DNA of 64,000 nucleotides from Parerythrobacter lutipelagi (GTDB lineage Bacteria; Pseudomonadota; Alphaproteobacteria; Sphingomonadales; Sphingomonadaceae), in contig NZ_SKCJ01000002.1 of NCBI RefSeq assembly GCF_005434975.1, positions 992,001 through 1,056,000 on the forward strand, given 5' to 3'. The notes beneath the pieces are model-generated. The model ran no database searches, had not been told where the DNA came from, and saw only the letters and a list, made by a program, of their open reading frames with translations. The number at the start of each line of letters is the position of its first letter. The first letter of the stretch is position 1. Shown here in pieces: positions 37,730-46,719 of the stretch. The position numbers and the translations under genes were made by a program.

Positions 37730-37747
37730 TGTTGACACTGTTGACAC
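37730..37747. repeat. Tandem 9-bp direct repeat upstream of ppdK
   Basis: Two adjacent copies of TGTTGACAC lie 25 bp upstream of the ppdK start, between glyS and ppdK. The core GTTGACAC also occurs (as GTGTCAAC) in the palindrome-bearing block at 30366-30373. It could be an operator or a short dispersed word. Confidence 0.45.
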
Positions 37748-37799
37748 AGTCCCCGCGATTTTCGACGATTGCGACACTCTGCGCTAGGCAACTGTCACC

Positions 37800-40037
37800 T
37801 TACCCCTCAATGCGGGAGAAATCGGCGACATTGTGCACTGCAGCACGAAAGCGTGCAAGCAGATCGAGCCGGGCGTGGCGTTTGTTTTCTTCATCGGCGT
37901 TTACCGTCACTTCCTCGAAAAAGGCATCGATCGGCGCGCGGAGCGAGGCGAGTGCGGACATGGCAGCGGCGAAATCTTCTGCTTCGATGGCATTGGCCGC
38001 TTTCGGTTCCGCCGCATCGAGCGCGTCGATCAGCGCCTTTTCCGCAGCTTCGGGCGTGTAGGACAGCGTTTTCTGCGTGCGATCCTCGGTGGCAGCGGCA
38101 TAGACCGCGCGCATATCGGGATCGTCGACGTTTTCCATCGGGTCCTCGTCGCCGGTGTGGGCTGGCTCGCTGCCCCAATCCTCCTTCTTGAGGATATTGG
38201 CCGCGCGCTTGTAACCGGCGAGCAGGTTGGCGCCGTCTTCGGTGCCCATGAAGGACTGGAGGGCCTTCACGCGTGAAAGCAGGCGGACGAGATCGTCCTC
38301 CCCGCCGAGGCCGAAGACAGCGTCGATCAGGTCGTGGCGAACGCCCGCCTCGCGCTGCTGGACCTTGAGGCGGTCGGCGAAGAACTCGAGTAGACTATCA
38401 GACGTCTCTTCCCGACGATTGCGGCGTATGTCCAACTTTTCGCTGTCGCTCAGCGGCCTGAACGCCCCGTCATCTTCCGATATTGCGATGGGAGTCCCGC
38501 CCAGGAATTCGTCGGGGTGGCTGTTGGTTATTGCGTCACGCAATCGCAACCGCAGTCCGTTCTCCTGGATGAGTGAAATCGCTCCGAGGACCGCTCGCCT
38601 CAAAGCGAAAGGATCCTTTGAGCCAGTGGGCTTCGCATCAATGGCGAAAAAGGAGATAAGAGTATCCAGTTTATCCGCCAAACTCACCGCCACCGTTACC
38701 GGCGCGGTCGGCACCTCGTCGCCCTGCCCGGCCGGCTTGTAGTGATCGCGTATGGCGTCGGCGACTTCGACGGGCAGGCCCTCGGCGCGGGCGTAGTAGC
38801 CGCCCATCAGGCCCTGCAATTCGGGAAACTCGCCGACCATTTCGGTGACGAGATCGGCCTTGCACAGCTGCGCGGCCTGTTCGGCCATATCCGGGTCGGC
38901 GTCCTTGACGATACCTTCCTCGACCAGCCAGCGGGCCAGCTTCGCCACGCGCTCGACCTTGTCGGCCACCGTGCCCAGCTTCTCGTGGAAGGTAATCCGC
39001 TCCAGGCCCTTGGCATGATCGGCCAGCGTATGCTTGCGGTCAACGTCCCAGAAGAAGCGCGCATCGGAAAGCCGCGCCGCGAGAACCTTGCGGTTGCCAT
39101 CGACGATCGCGCTGCCGCAGTCCGTGCTCTCGATATTGGCGGTGCAGACGAAGGCGTTCGCCAGTTTGCCGTCACTGTCTTCGCACACGAAATATTTCTG
39201 GTTCACCCGTGCGGTGAGCTGGATCACTTCGGGCGGCACATCGAGATAGTCGCGCTCGAACCGGCCGAGCAGCGGCACCGGCCATTCGGTCAGCCCCGCG
39301 TTCTCGACCACCAGGCCTTCATCTTCGACCAGCGTCAGTCCGGCGGTTCGCGCGGCTTCGCTCGCGAGCTGGCGGATCGTGTCCTGCCGTTCCTCGTGAT
39401 CGACGACGACATGGCCAGCGCGCAGCTTCATCGCGTAATCCTCGGCATTGCCGATGGTGATGTCGCCGGAATGGTGGAACCGGTGGCCCAGCGTAACCGC
39501 GCCGGAGGTTACTCCGTGCACTTCGCATTCGACCACATCATTGCCGAGCAGCGCGACGATCCCCGACAGCGGGCGCACCCAGCGCAGACTTTCGGTCGAC
39601 AGCGACGCTTCGCCCCAGCGCATCGACTTGGGCCAGCTGAAATCGCGAATGATTGCCGGAATGGCGTCAGCCAGCAGTTCGCGGACTGCCCGCCCAGGCT
39701 TCTCGATGACCGCGAAATAGGTCGCGCGGCCTTTGACGTCGCGGACTTCGAGCTGATCGCGCGTGACGCCATTTTTGCGGCAGAACCCGTCGATGGCCTG
39801 ATCCGGCGCGCCCTCGGGCGGTCCTTTCGCCTCTTCACTGACGGCTTTCGTGGCGTCAGGCAGATCGCGTGCGATCAGCGCCAGGCGGCGCGGCGTCGAC
39901 CAGACGGTGACGTCTCCGGTTTCGACGCCGGCGGCATCCATCTCGCGGCGAAACAGCTTTTCGAGTTCAGCCCGCGCTCCGACCTGCATGCGGGCGGGAA
40001 TTTCTTCGGAGCGGAGTTCGAGGAGGAAATCGCTCAT
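37800..40037 (-). CDS. glyS: Glycyl-tRNA synthetase beta subunit
   Basis: GlyS pairs with GlyQ to charge tRNA-Gly in bacteria with the split enzyme. The 745-residue product starts [17 protein letters not shown], contains the HD-like central domain ([22 protein letters not shown]) and ends in an anticodon-binding helical domain. It is longer than the common size of about 690: an acidic stretch at about residues 618-655 (from KKEDWGSEP) looks like an insertion into the C-terminal domain. The ATG overlaps the glyQ stop as ATGA, so the subunits are coupled. Confidence 0.95.
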   Translation of the reverse strand: MSDFLLELRSEEIPARMQVGARAELEKLFRREMDAAGVETGDVTVWSTPRRLALIARDLPDATKAVSEEAKGPPEGAPDQAIDGFCRKNGVTRDQLEVRDVKGRATYFAVIEKPGRAVRELLADAIPAIIRDFSWPKSMRWGEASLSTESLRWVRPLSGIVALLGNDVVECEVHGVTSGAVTLGHRFHHSGDITIGNAEDYAMKLRAGHVVVDHEERQDTIRQLASEAARTAGLTLVEDEGLVVENAGLTEWPVPLLGRFERDYLDVPPEVIQLTARVNQKYFVCEDSDGKLANAFVCTANIESTDCGSAIVDGNRKVLAARLSDARFFWDVDRKHTLADHAKGLERITFHEKLGTVADKVERVAKLARWLVEEGIVKDADPDMAEQAAQLCKADLVTEMVGEFPELQGLMGGYYARAEGLPVEVADAIRDHYKPAGQGDEVPTAPVTVAVSLADKLDTLISFFAIDAKPTGSKDPFALRRAVLGAISLIQENGLRLRLRDAITNSHPDEFLGGTPIAISEDDGAFRPLSDSEKLDIRRNRREETSDSLLEFFADRLKVQQREAGVRHDLIDAVFGLGGEDDLVRLLSRVKALQSFMGTEDGANLLAGYKRAANILKKEDWGSEPAHTGDEDPMENVDDPDMRAVYAAATEDRTQKTLSYTPEAAEKALIDALDAAEPKAANAIEAEDFAAAMSALASLRAPIDAFFEEVTVNADEENKRHARLDLLARFRAAVHNVADFSRIEG

Positions 40038-40957
40038 GCCGACCACTCCGGATATTTTTCCGCCCAGCCGGGCGCTTCCTTCGCCATATGCGCTTCGCAT
40101 GAACCGCGAGCGAGATCACGAACGCGGCCCATGTAGCTGGCGCGTTCCTGCACGCTGATCACGCCGCGCGCCTGCAGCAGATTGAAGATGTGGCTGGCCT
40201 CGACCGCTTGTTCGTAAGCGGCGATAGGAACCTGATTTTCAAGTGCATTCTTGCACTCGGCCTCGGCCTTGTTGAACAGGTCGAACAGCGCGTCGGTGTC
40301 TGCAACCTCGAAGTTCCATTTCGACATCTGTTTCTCGTTTTCGAGAAACACGTCGCCATAGGAAACTCCGGCGGAGTTGAACTGGAGGTCATACACGCTG
40401 TCGACCCCCTGGATGTACATCGCAAGGCGCTCCAGCCCGTAGGTCAGCTCACCCGCCACCGGCTTGCAGTCGAACCCGCCCATTTGCTGAAAATAGGTGA
40501 ACTGAGTGACTTCCATCCCGTCGCACCAGACCTCCCACCCCAGGCCCCAGGCGCCCAGCGTCGGGCTCTCCCAGTCATCCTCGACAAAGCGGATATCGTG
40601 TTTCAGCGGGTCGATTCCGATCACCCGCAGGCTTTCCAGATAGAGGTCCTGGATGTTCGCCGGGCTCGGCTTCAGGATCACCTGATACTGGTAATAGTGC
40701 TGCAGCCGGTTCGGGTTTTCGCCATAGCGCCCGTCGGTAGGGCGGCGGCACGGCTGCACGAAGGCGGCGTTCCAAGGCTCCGGACCAAGCGCCCGCAAGG
40801 TGGTTGCGGTGTGAAATGTGCCCGCGCCCATACGCATGTCGTATGGCTGGAGGATGAGACACCCGTTCGCGCTCCAGAAATCGTGGAGGGCGAGGATCAT
40901 GTCCTGGAATGATCTCGCCGGTTCTCGGGCCGGAATGGTAGGAGCAATATTCGCCAT
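40034..40957 (-). CDS. glyQ: Glycyl-tRNA synthetase alpha subunit
   Basis: GlyQ carries the class II catalytic core of the split glycyl-tRNA synthetase. The 307-residue product shows [18 protein letters not shown], the motif 2 region [19 protein letters not shown], and [17 protein letters not shown] with the [12 protein letters not shown] motif 3. Length is typical. The frame extends back to 41227, but the ATG at 40957 gives the family start (MANIAPT). The gap upstream holds several repeats that also serve the divergent XRE cassette. Confidence 0.96.
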   Translation of the reverse strand: MANIAPTIPAREPARSFQDMILALHDFWSANGCLILQPYDMRMGAGTFHTATTLRALGPEPWNAAFVQPCRRPTDGRYGENPNRLQHYYQYQVILKPSPANIQDLYLESLRVIGIDPLKHDIRFVEDDWESPTLGAWGLGWEVWCDGMEVTQFTYFQQMGGFDCKPVAGELTYGLERLAMYIQGVDSVYDLQFNSAGVSYGDVFLENEKQMSKWNFEVADTDALFDLFNKAEAECKNALENQVPIAAYEQAVEASHIFNLLQARGVISVQERASYMGRVRDLARGSCEAHMAKEAPGWAEKYPEWSA

Positions 40958-41085
40958 GCGCGGGGCTTTGGCGCAAGCCCCCAAACGCGTCAATGCCGCA
41001 GCGCAGCATGGCGCGGTGGGATATGATGTCATAAGGGACATGATGACAGGTTTTCCCGATAAAATGTAAGGTAGTGTTGACATGA

Positions 41086-41129
41086 TCAGGACAATGCTAC
41101 ATTTAGTCAGGACAACCTGACATAATGTC
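41086..41129. promoter_or_regulatory. Operator-like repeats ahead of the XRE cassette
   Basis: TCAGGACAA is repeated at 41086-41094 and 41107-41115, exactly 21 bp apart (two helical turns). The second copy lies in a perfect inverted repeat GTCAGG-ACAA-CCTGAC (41106-41121), which runs into GACAT-A-ATGTC (41119-41129). A TTGACA at 41078-41083 could be a -35 element. The array lies 26 bp upstream of the first gene of the cassette and is likely the binding region of its XRE regulator. Confidence 0.5.
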
Positions 41130-41154
41130 GGGTTCTTATTACAGGAATTCAAAC

Positions 41155-41313
41155 ATGTTTTCGATCCCGATTCCCGCAGATGTTTCGCTCCGTGACAAAG
41201 CTCCTGCGATCCTTGCCAATGCAACATTTCTATTCGCTGGATTTGGTGTAGCCAGTTTCGTCCTCGAGATATTGAAGGTGATCGATATCGTCAAAACGAT
41301 CGCTGCCGGATGA
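41155..41313 (+). CDS. 52-residue single-pass membrane peptide
   Basis: The product starts [20 protein letters not shown] and has one hydrophobic helix at about 22-45 ([20 protein letters not shown]). No homologue is recognised. Its stop overlaps the start of the XRE gene as ATGA, and the conserved coupling supports it being real. A longer reading from 41125 exists but would cover the repeat region. It may be a partner of the XRE regulator or of the four-helix protein that follows. Confidence 0.6.
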   Translation: MFSIPIPADVSLRDKAPAILANATFLFAGFGVASFVLEILKVIDIVKTIAAG

Positions 41314-41504
41314 AGAACCGTCTCAAGGTGCTGCGGGCGGAACGTGATTGGAGCCAGGCGGAATTAGCCGGCAACCTCGACGTTTCGCGCCAAGCTGTGA
41401 ACGCTATCGAGACCGGCAAACACGATCCGTCGCTCCCGCTCGCTTTCCGTATTTCACGTCTATTCAACTTGCCGATCGAGGAGATTTTCGATGACGAACA
41501 GTAA
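41310..41504 (+). CDS. Small XRE/Cro-type regulator
   Basis: The 64-residue protein is a single helix-turn-helix domain: LRAERDWSQAELAGNLDVSR, QAVNAIETGKHDPS and LAFRISRLFNLPIEEIF are the usual five helices of the short YozG-type group. These small regulators often sit next to a membrane protein gene, as here. It overlaps the peptide gene by 4 bp and the next gene by 14 bp. The repeats at 41086-41129 are its probable operator. Confidence 0.88.
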   Translation: MKNRLKVLRAERDWSQAELAGNLDVSRQAVNAIETGKHDPSLPLAFRISRLFNLPIEEIFDDEQ

Positions 41505-41925
41505 ACCATCGAAGAAAGCAGAAAGCGGCGAGCAGAAGCTGGTACGCCGCAGGCGGGCATTTTTCCTCTTTGTCATATTCGGCCTGGTCGTCGCGGCCGG
41601 CGCGGGTTTCGCTAGCGGCTTAGTCACCGCCAAGGTGGAACAGGGGCTGATCCCTGAATGGGCGGTCTATACAGTGCTGGCAGCTACTGCCGCCGGGTTC
41701 ATCTGGTTCGGTTACCGCTATTATCACCGGATTGACGAGCTCGATCTGATGGACAATTTGTGGGCAAACACTGTTGGTATCTATGTTTATGTCATAATTA
41801 CCTTCGTGTGGATGGCTCTGGATCAAGCTGGCATCGCGCCGCCGCCTCAACATCTGCCCATTCTGATCAGCACCATCGCGGCATCTGGGCTAGCCTACCT
41901 GACACGCAGAATTGGTGTGCGTTAA
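41491..41925 (+). CDS. Four-helix membrane protein of the XRE cassette
   Basis: The 144-residue protein has a basic N-terminus (about 1-22, with VRRRR) and four hydrophobic segments at about 23-46, 59-80, 93-114 and 120-140. A GYRYYHRIDELDLMDNLWAN loop joins helices 2 and 3. It resembles the class of membrane proteins coded beside YozG-type regulators, but no defined family is recognised. It overlaps the XRE gene by 14 bp. Function unknown; a signal-sensing partner for the regulator is a guess. Confidence 0.7.
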   Translation: MTNSKPSKKAESGEQKLVRRRRAFFLFVIFGLVVAAGAGFASGLVTAKVEQGLIPEWAVYTVLAATAAGFIWFGYRYYHRIDELDLMDNLWANTVGIYVYVIITFVWMALDQAGIAPPPQHLPILISTIAASGLAYLTRRIGVR

Positions 41926-41973
41926 TCGTTTCACTCTACCAACGGCGCCGCATTCTGATTTAGAGATAGCAGA

Positions 41974-43038
41974 ATGAAACACCTCAGCATGAACCTTGCG
42001 CTTTTGACTGCGTCGATCGGCCTCGTCTTTGCCGGCTCAGCCTATGCCCAGCCGGTCGACGACCAGTATGCGGCAGAAGCCGAAGCTGCCGAAGAAGTGG
42101 CAATTGCAACCATAGCCGAGGTCGAGGCAGCGCTTGCCGAAGCAGCAATTCCGGCCGGTGCGAAGCAGGATTATCAGCCCAACCCGGCAATCTGGCGCCT
42201 GTCTGACGAGGACACGACCATTTACCTGTTCGGAACCGTCCACATCCTTCCTCCGGGGCTGGAGTGGCGCACGCCGCAACTGGAAGCCATAGTCGAGCAA
42301 GTGGATGAGCTTGTGCTGGAAACATCCGACAAGGATGCGCAAACACAAATGGTCGAATCCATGTCGAAAGTGGTCGATGCCATGGTTGACCGGGTGCCGA
42401 CTTCGAAGAAAATGTCTCCGCAAAACGGGAAGAAGTGGCTCAAGCTCGGGATCATGACCGGCAACGAGCCTGAAGTGTTCGACAATATGCCGCTGATCAT
42501 GTCGATGCTGGGCGTCGGCATGAGCATGAGCCTCATGGAGGGCTCGATGGATGAATTTGGGGTCGAGACCGTTCTTTCCGCACAGTTCGAAGAGCTTGGC
42601 AAACCCGTCGGCTCGATCGAAAACGCGGCCGAGGTCATGTTCGCTTTGATGGATATCGACGAAGACATCATGATTACCGCTCTGGAGAAGGATCTCGATG
42701 CGTGGGACGGCAAAGCTTTGGAGACACTCTCGTTCGAATCCTCTGACGGTGCCGCTGAGCTTGCAGAGCCTGCCGGTTACGCTGCCTTCGAAATGGAACA
42801 CTCGTGGGCAAAGGGAGAAGTCGTGCTGGAGGCAATGTTCGATGACAGCCCGCTCGGTCTCGCGATGAACAAGGTTTTGCTGGAAGACCGGAACCGGGCA
42901 TGGGCGCAGTGGCTGGACAATCGGCTCGAGAAACCCGGCAAGATACTGCTTGCTGTCGGCGCAGGTCATTTTGAAGGGCCGGATTCTGTGCTGCTGATGC
43001 TCGAAGAGCGCGGACTGGCAGCCGAGCGGATCAACTAG
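41974..43038 (+). CDS. TraB/GumN family secreted protein, copy 1
   Basis: The 354-residue protein has a signal peptide (about 1-25) and an alanine- and glutamate-rich linker (about 30-60), then a TraB/GumN domain: NPAIWRLSDEDTTIYLFGTVHILP with the conserved GxxH, and VGAGHFEGPDSVLLMLEERG near the end. The family is thought to be a metal-dependent protease-like fold related to TIKI and EreA. The substrate is unknown. It heads a tandem array of three related genes. Confidence 0.87.
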   Translation: MKHLSMNLALLTASIGLVFAGSAYAQPVDDQYAAEAEAAEEVAIATIAEVEAALAEAAIPAGAKQDYQPNPAIWRLSDEDTTIYLFGTVHILPPGLEWRTPQLEAIVEQVDELVLETSDKDAQTQMVESMSKVVDAMVDRVPTSKKMSPQNGKKWLKLGIMTGNEPEVFDNMPLIMSMLGVGMSMSLMEGSMDEFGVETVLSAQFEELGKPVGSIENAAEVMFALMDIDEDIMITALEKDLDAWDGKALETLSFESSDGAAELAEPAGYAAFEMEHSWAKGEVVLEAMFDDSPLGLAMNKVLLEDRNRAWAQWLDNRLEKPGKILLAVGAGHFEGPDSVLLMLEERGLAAERIN

Positions 43039-43106
43039 CCTCTTGCACAGATGTATTTTTGCGCGTTCACGATCCGACAAGGGAATACCGGGTAGCGAGA
43101 CTGCTT

Positions 43107-44042
43107 ATGCAAACCTTCATCAAGACTTTCGCTGCCGCCTGCTCGGCCTCGCTCGTGCTCGCCGGATCAGCTGCTGCACAACAGCAAAAACCTACCCCGG
43201 TCCTGACAGAACAGGTTTCGGCCGCAGATGTGGAGATGGCCGGCCCTGCCCTGTGGAAGGTCGCGGACGAGGACACCACCATCTTCCTGTTCGGGACCGT
43301 CCATGCGCTCCCTTCGGGTCTCGAATGGTACACCGGACCGGTTCGCGAAGCGTTCGAAGCTTCCGAAATGCTGGTGACGGAAATTCCGATGCAGCCGCAG
43401 GACGAGGCCAAAATGCAGATTGTGGCGCTGACCGCTGGCATGTTGCCGGAAGGGACGGCGCTGCGTTCGCTCCTTGATCAGGATCAGCGCGAGACCTTTG
43501 ACGCAGCGATGACCCGTGTCGGCATGCCGGTGACCGGCTTCGACCGGTTCGAGCCATGGATGGCCGGGCTTACCCTGACGCTCTTGCCGCTGATGCAGCA
43601 GGGTTACTCACCCGATCAAGGGGTCGAGAAGCAGCTTATCGCGCTCGCCGGGCCGGACATGCAGTTTGGTGCACTGGAAACGATCGAATTCCAGATCGGC
43701 ATCTTCGACAGCATGCCGCAGGAAGACCAGATCGAATTTCTCATTACGAGCGCGGAGCAGGTCGATGACACCAAGTCCGTGGTCGACGCGATGGTTGCCG
43801 AGTGGATCGAGGGCGATCCGGACGGTTTGGCCGATGTGATGAACGAGGGGCTGGAGTCCGATCCCGGGCTGGCAGATGCCTTGCTCTATTCGCGCAACGC
43901 AAATTGGGCGGAATGGATCGACCAGCGCCTCGACCAGCCGGGTTCGATCTTCATAGCCGTCGGAGCAGGCCATCTTGCCGGCGAGAAAAGCGTGCAGGAT
44001 TTGCTGGACCGGCGAGGCATCGTGGCTACCCGGGTCCAGTGA
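43107..44042 (+). CDS. TraB/GumN family secreted protein, copy 2
   Basis: The 311-residue protein has a signal peptide (about 1-25, ending SAAAQ) and a TraB/GumN domain: LWKVADEDTTIFLFGTVHALP and, near the end, VGAGHLAGEKSVQDLLDRRG. It lacks the long linker of copy 1. The ATG at 43107 gives the signal peptide; the frame opens at 43059. The gene stops inside the start of copy 3 (GTGA). Confidence 0.87.
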   Translation: MQTFIKTFAAACSASLVLAGSAAAQQQKPTPVLTEQVSAADVEMAGPALWKVADEDTTIFLFGTVHALPSGLEWYTGPVREAFEASEMLVTEIPMQPQDEAKMQIVALTAGMLPEGTALRSLLDQDQRETFDAAMTRVGMPVTGFDRFEPWMAGLTLTLLPLMQQGYSPDQGVEKQLIALAGPDMQFGALETIEFQIGIFDSMPQEDQIEFLITSAEQVDDTKSVVDAMVAEWIEGDPDGLADVMNEGLESDPGLADALLYSRNANWAEWIDQRLDQPGSIFIAVGAGHLAGEKSVQDLLDRRGIVATRVQ

Positions 44043-44926
44043 AACGCTTTTACGCATTTGTGCTGGGAATAGTGGCGGCGGCGCTCGCGTCATGCGGAGA
44101 ACCTCCGGCGCCTGAAGAATTTTCGGGCGATGCATCACCGGCAATCTGGGAAATCACCTCGGCCAATGGTCAGGTAGAAGGCTGGCTGTTCGGGACCATC
44201 CATGCCCTGCCCGACGGTGTCGCTTGGCGGACAACTGTTCTGGATGCGGCCTTGGACGACGCCGATATTTTGGTGGTCGAGGTGAAGGACATCGATGAAC
44301 CTGGCGCAATTTCTTCGGTCTATAACCGTCTCTCCCGTTCGTCTGATCTGAAGCCGCTGTTCCAGCGCGTACGGCGCTCGGACCGCGCGGCGCTATCCGA
44401 GCTGCTTGGTGAAGCAGGCTATTCGGAAGACGATTTCACAGAGCTGGAAACCTGGGCGGTTGCGTTGACGGTTGCGCAGCTGACCGACACCGGTGAAACC
44501 GAAAATGGCGTGGACCGCGCCTTACTGAGATCGTTCGATCACGGCCCGATCCGCGAACTCGAGACAATCGAAAGCCAGCTATCGATCTTCGACAGTCTGT
44601 CTCAGGAAGACCAGGACGATTTGCTGGCCAGCATTCTCCATCAGGCGGACAAACTCGAAACCCGCCCATTCCAGCTCGGCGGCTTGTGGTATCGCGGTGA
44701 CGTCGAACAGATCGACACGAGAACGCGCGAGGCGCTGCTGAGTGACGAGGAACTGCTCAAGGCGCTGCTCATAGACCGGAATACCGCGTGGGTGCCGCAG
44801 ATCACGGCCATGCTGGCTGACCAGCCGCAGCCCTTTATCGCAGTCGGAACGGCCCATCTGGCTGGCGAGCATGGCCTGCCCGCACTGCTTGCCGCGCAGG
44901 GCTACAGAACACGCCGTATCCAGTAG
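44039..44926 (+). CDS. TraB/GumN family lipoprotein, copy 3
   Basis: The 295-residue protein has a lipoprotein signal with lipobox LASC (Cys at about 19) rather than a plain signal peptide. The TraB/GumN domain follows: WLFGTIHALPDGVAWR with the GxxH histidine and VGTAHLAGEHGLPALLAAQG at the end. It begins with GTG at 44039 overlapping copy 2. The different anchor suggests a split of location: two soluble copies and one in the membrane. A terminator follows. Confidence 0.86.
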   Translation: MKRFYAFVLGIVAAALASCGEPPAPEEFSGDASPAIWEITSANGQVEGWLFGTIHALPDGVAWRTTVLDAALDDADILVVEVKDIDEPGAISSVYNRLSRSSDLKPLFQRVRRSDRAALSELLGEAGYSEDDFTELETWAVALTVAQLTDTGETENGVDRALLRSFDHGPIRELETIESQLSIFDSLSQEDQDDLLASILHQADKLETRPFQLGGLWYRGDVEQIDTRTREALLSDEELLKALLIDRNTAWVPQITAMLADQPQPFIAVGTAHLAGEHGLPALLAAQGYRTRRIQ

Positions 44927-44929
44927 TCC

Positions 44930-44956
44930 GCAAGCGAAGCTGAACGCTTGCTTTTT
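44930..44956 (+). terminator. Rho-independent terminator after the TraB/GumN array
   Basis: Perfect 7-bp arms GCAAGCG and CGCTTGC with an 8-nt loop are followed directly by TTTTT. It lies 4 bp after the stop of the third TraB/GumN gene and separates that unit from rplY. Confidence 0.85.
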
Positions 44957-45057
44957 CGCCCTGCCCGTCTATAGGCGCGCCTTTCCTGGCCGTGGTCATC
45001 CCTGGAGGCGTGGCAGGAAAAATGTACGAACCAAAGCATTTTGAAAGGTAAGCGATT

Positions 45058-45753
45058 ATGAGCGATGCTCTGACCCTGCCGGCCGAGACGCGCGAACGGG
45101 CGGGCAAGGGAGCCTCCCGTGCACTGCGTCGCGAAGGCCGCGTTCCCGCTGTGATTTATGGCGGCAAGGAAGAACCCACACCGATCCACATCGAGGAAAA
45201 GGAACTGGTCCGTCAGCTGATGACCGGTCACTTCATGAACTCGATCGTCGAGATCACACTCGGTGGCGATTCATTCCGTTGCCTGCCCAAGGACGTTTCG
45301 CTTCACCCGGTTAGCGACCGCCCGATCCACGCAGATTTCCTGCGCATGGTCAAAGGCGCCAAGATCGAAGTCGACGTACCCGTGGTCTTCATCAATGAAG
45401 AAGCATCGCCTGGCCTCAAGAAGGGCGGCGTTCTCAACGTGGTCCGTCACGAGCTCCAGCTTGTGTGTGATAACGACAAGATCCCGAGTGAGATCGAAAT
45501 CGATGTCACCGGCAAGGAAGTCGGCGACTCGATCCACATCAGCGAGCTTACCCTTCCCGCTGGCAGTGCAAGCGCAATCACCGATCGCGACTTCACCATT
45601 GCCACGCTCGTTGCCCCGTCCGCGCTCAAGAAGTCGGAAGACGAAGGCGGAGACGGTCAGACTGGCGAAGGCATGGAAGCCGGCGAAACCGCTGCGACCG
45701 AACAGGGTCCGGACGCCGACGCTGCACAGGAACAGGAAGACAAGAGCGAATAA
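45058..45753 (+). CDS. rplY: 50S ribosomal protein L25 (Ctc type)
   Basis: This is the long, Ctc-type L25 that binds 5S rRNA. The 231-residue product has the N-terminal RNA-binding domain (about 1-92) with [24 protein letters not shown], then the beta-rich C-terminal domain, and a tail of about 35 residues rich in Glu, Asp and Gln (from EDEGGDG). It is next to pth, the usual rplY-pth pair. A GAAAGG site precedes the ATG. Confidence 0.96.
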   Translation: MSDALTLPAETRERAGKGASRALRREGRVPAVIYGGKEEPTPIHIEEKELVRQLMTGHFMNSIVEITLGGDSFRCLPKDVSLHPVSDRPIHADFLRMVKGAKIEVDVPVVFINEEASPGLKKGGVLNVVRHELQLVCDNDKIPSEIEIDVTGKEVGDSIHISELTLPAGSASAITDRDFTIATLVAPSALKKSEDEGGDGQTGEGMEAGETAATEQGPDADAAQEQEDKSE

Positions 45754-45781
45754 GCTCGACAGTCCTTTCGCAATCACCAAG

Positions 45782-45813
45782 ACGCCGGGCTCTTCACGGA
45801 GCTCGGCGTTTTG
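45782..45813 (+). terminator. Rho-independent terminator between rplY and pth
   Basis: An 11-bp stem with one G-U pair (ACGCCG... paired with ...CGGCGT) closes a 6-nt loop and is followed by TTTTG. It lies 29 bp after the rplY stop, so pth is likely expressed from partial readthrough or its own promoter. Confidence 0.75.
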
Positions 45814-45847
45814 CATTTTCGGAGGCTCTCGCTAGAGGGCACGCACT

Positions 45848-46417
45848 ATGCAAATCTGGGCAGGTCTAGGAAATCCGGGTCCGCAATATGCGATGCACCG
45901 GCACAATGTTGGCTTCATGGTGGTCGATGTCATTGCCGACATCCACGGATTCGGCCCCGTGCAGAGAAAATTCCAGGGATGGATTCAGGAAGGCCGGATA
46001 GGCAGCGAGAAGATCATCCTGCTCAAGCCGGCCACCTTTATGAATGAAAGTGGTCGTTCGGTCGGGGAAGCGCTGCGGTTCTACAAACTTGGGCCGGAAG
46101 CGCTGACAGTGTTCCATGACGAACTGGATCTTGCGCCGTTCAAGGTGAAGGTGAAGCAAGGCGGCGGGCATGCTGGGCACAATGGCCTGCGTTCGATAAC
46201 GCAGCACCTTGGCCCGGACTATCGCCGGGTGCGGATCGGAATAGGCCATCCGGGCCACAAAGAGCGTGTCCACGGTTATGTGCTGGGCAATTACGCCAAA
46301 GCCGAACAGGATGATCTTATCCAGATGCTCGGCGCGATTGGTTCAGAGTGCGATTGGCTCGCGAAAAGTGATGATGCCCGCTTCATGAGCGATGTATCCT
46401 TGCGAATGCAGGACTGA
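45848..46417 (+). CDS. pth: Peptidyl-tRNA hydrolase
   Basis: Pth frees stalled peptides from tRNA. The 189-residue product has IWAGLGNPGPQYAMHRHNVGFMVVD at the N-terminus with the catalytic His in HNVG, LLKPATFMNESGRSV near residue 60, the FHDELDLAPFKVKVKQGGGHAGHNGLRSI block near 95 with the catalytic Asp, and RVRIGIGHPG. The next open frame (a decayed kinase gene) begins 6 bp downstream. Confidence 0.97.
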   Translation: MQIWAGLGNPGPQYAMHRHNVGFMVVDVIADIHGFGPVQRKFQGWIQEGRIGSEKIILLKPATFMNESGRSVGEALRFYKLGPEALTVFHDELDLAPFKVKVKQGGGHAGHNGLRSITQHLGPDYRRVRIGIGHPGHKERVHGYVLGNYAKAEQDDLIQMLGAIGSECDWLAKSDDARFMSDVSLRMQD

Positions 46418-46423
46418 AGCCCG

Positions 46424-46719
46424 ATGGAGCCCCGTCTCGCCCGCGCCGACACGGTTATCTATCTCGACTATCCGATCACCCTTGCCTTTGGCGTGCGCTT
46501 AACCGCGTATGGCATTACCACGGCCAATCGCGACCCGACATGACATCAGGATGCCCGGAGCGCTTTGACCCGGCGTTCTTTTATTGCATCGCGCGCTGCA
46601 ATGCCGGTCCTCGTTTGCGAACCGGACGCTTGCTGGAAGGCGCAGCTTGCGACATCATACGTTTCCGCGCGCCCGCAGAGCTGGACGGCTGGCTAGAAAA
46701 ACTGGAGGACAATAGATGA
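46424..46719 (+). pseudogene. Decayed P-loop kinase (topology-modulation-protein-like) gene
   Basis: Two adjacent frames carry pieces of one family. The first (46424-46543) reads MEPRLARADTVIYLDYP and ends early. The second frame continues with RPDMTSGCPERFDPAFFY and RFRAPAELDGWL up to a stop at 46719. In the topology-modulation/adenylate-kinase-like family these blocks belong to the middle and end of a single protein. The N-terminal P-loop is missing, so the gene lost its start and acquired a frameshift. The stop overlaps the SDR start as ATGA, showing it was once an operon member. Confidence 0.75.

Noticed and set aside
38742-40136. Long plus-strand frame opposite glyS
   Set aside because: It is the antisense of a well-supported synthetase gene and has no domain or ribosome site.
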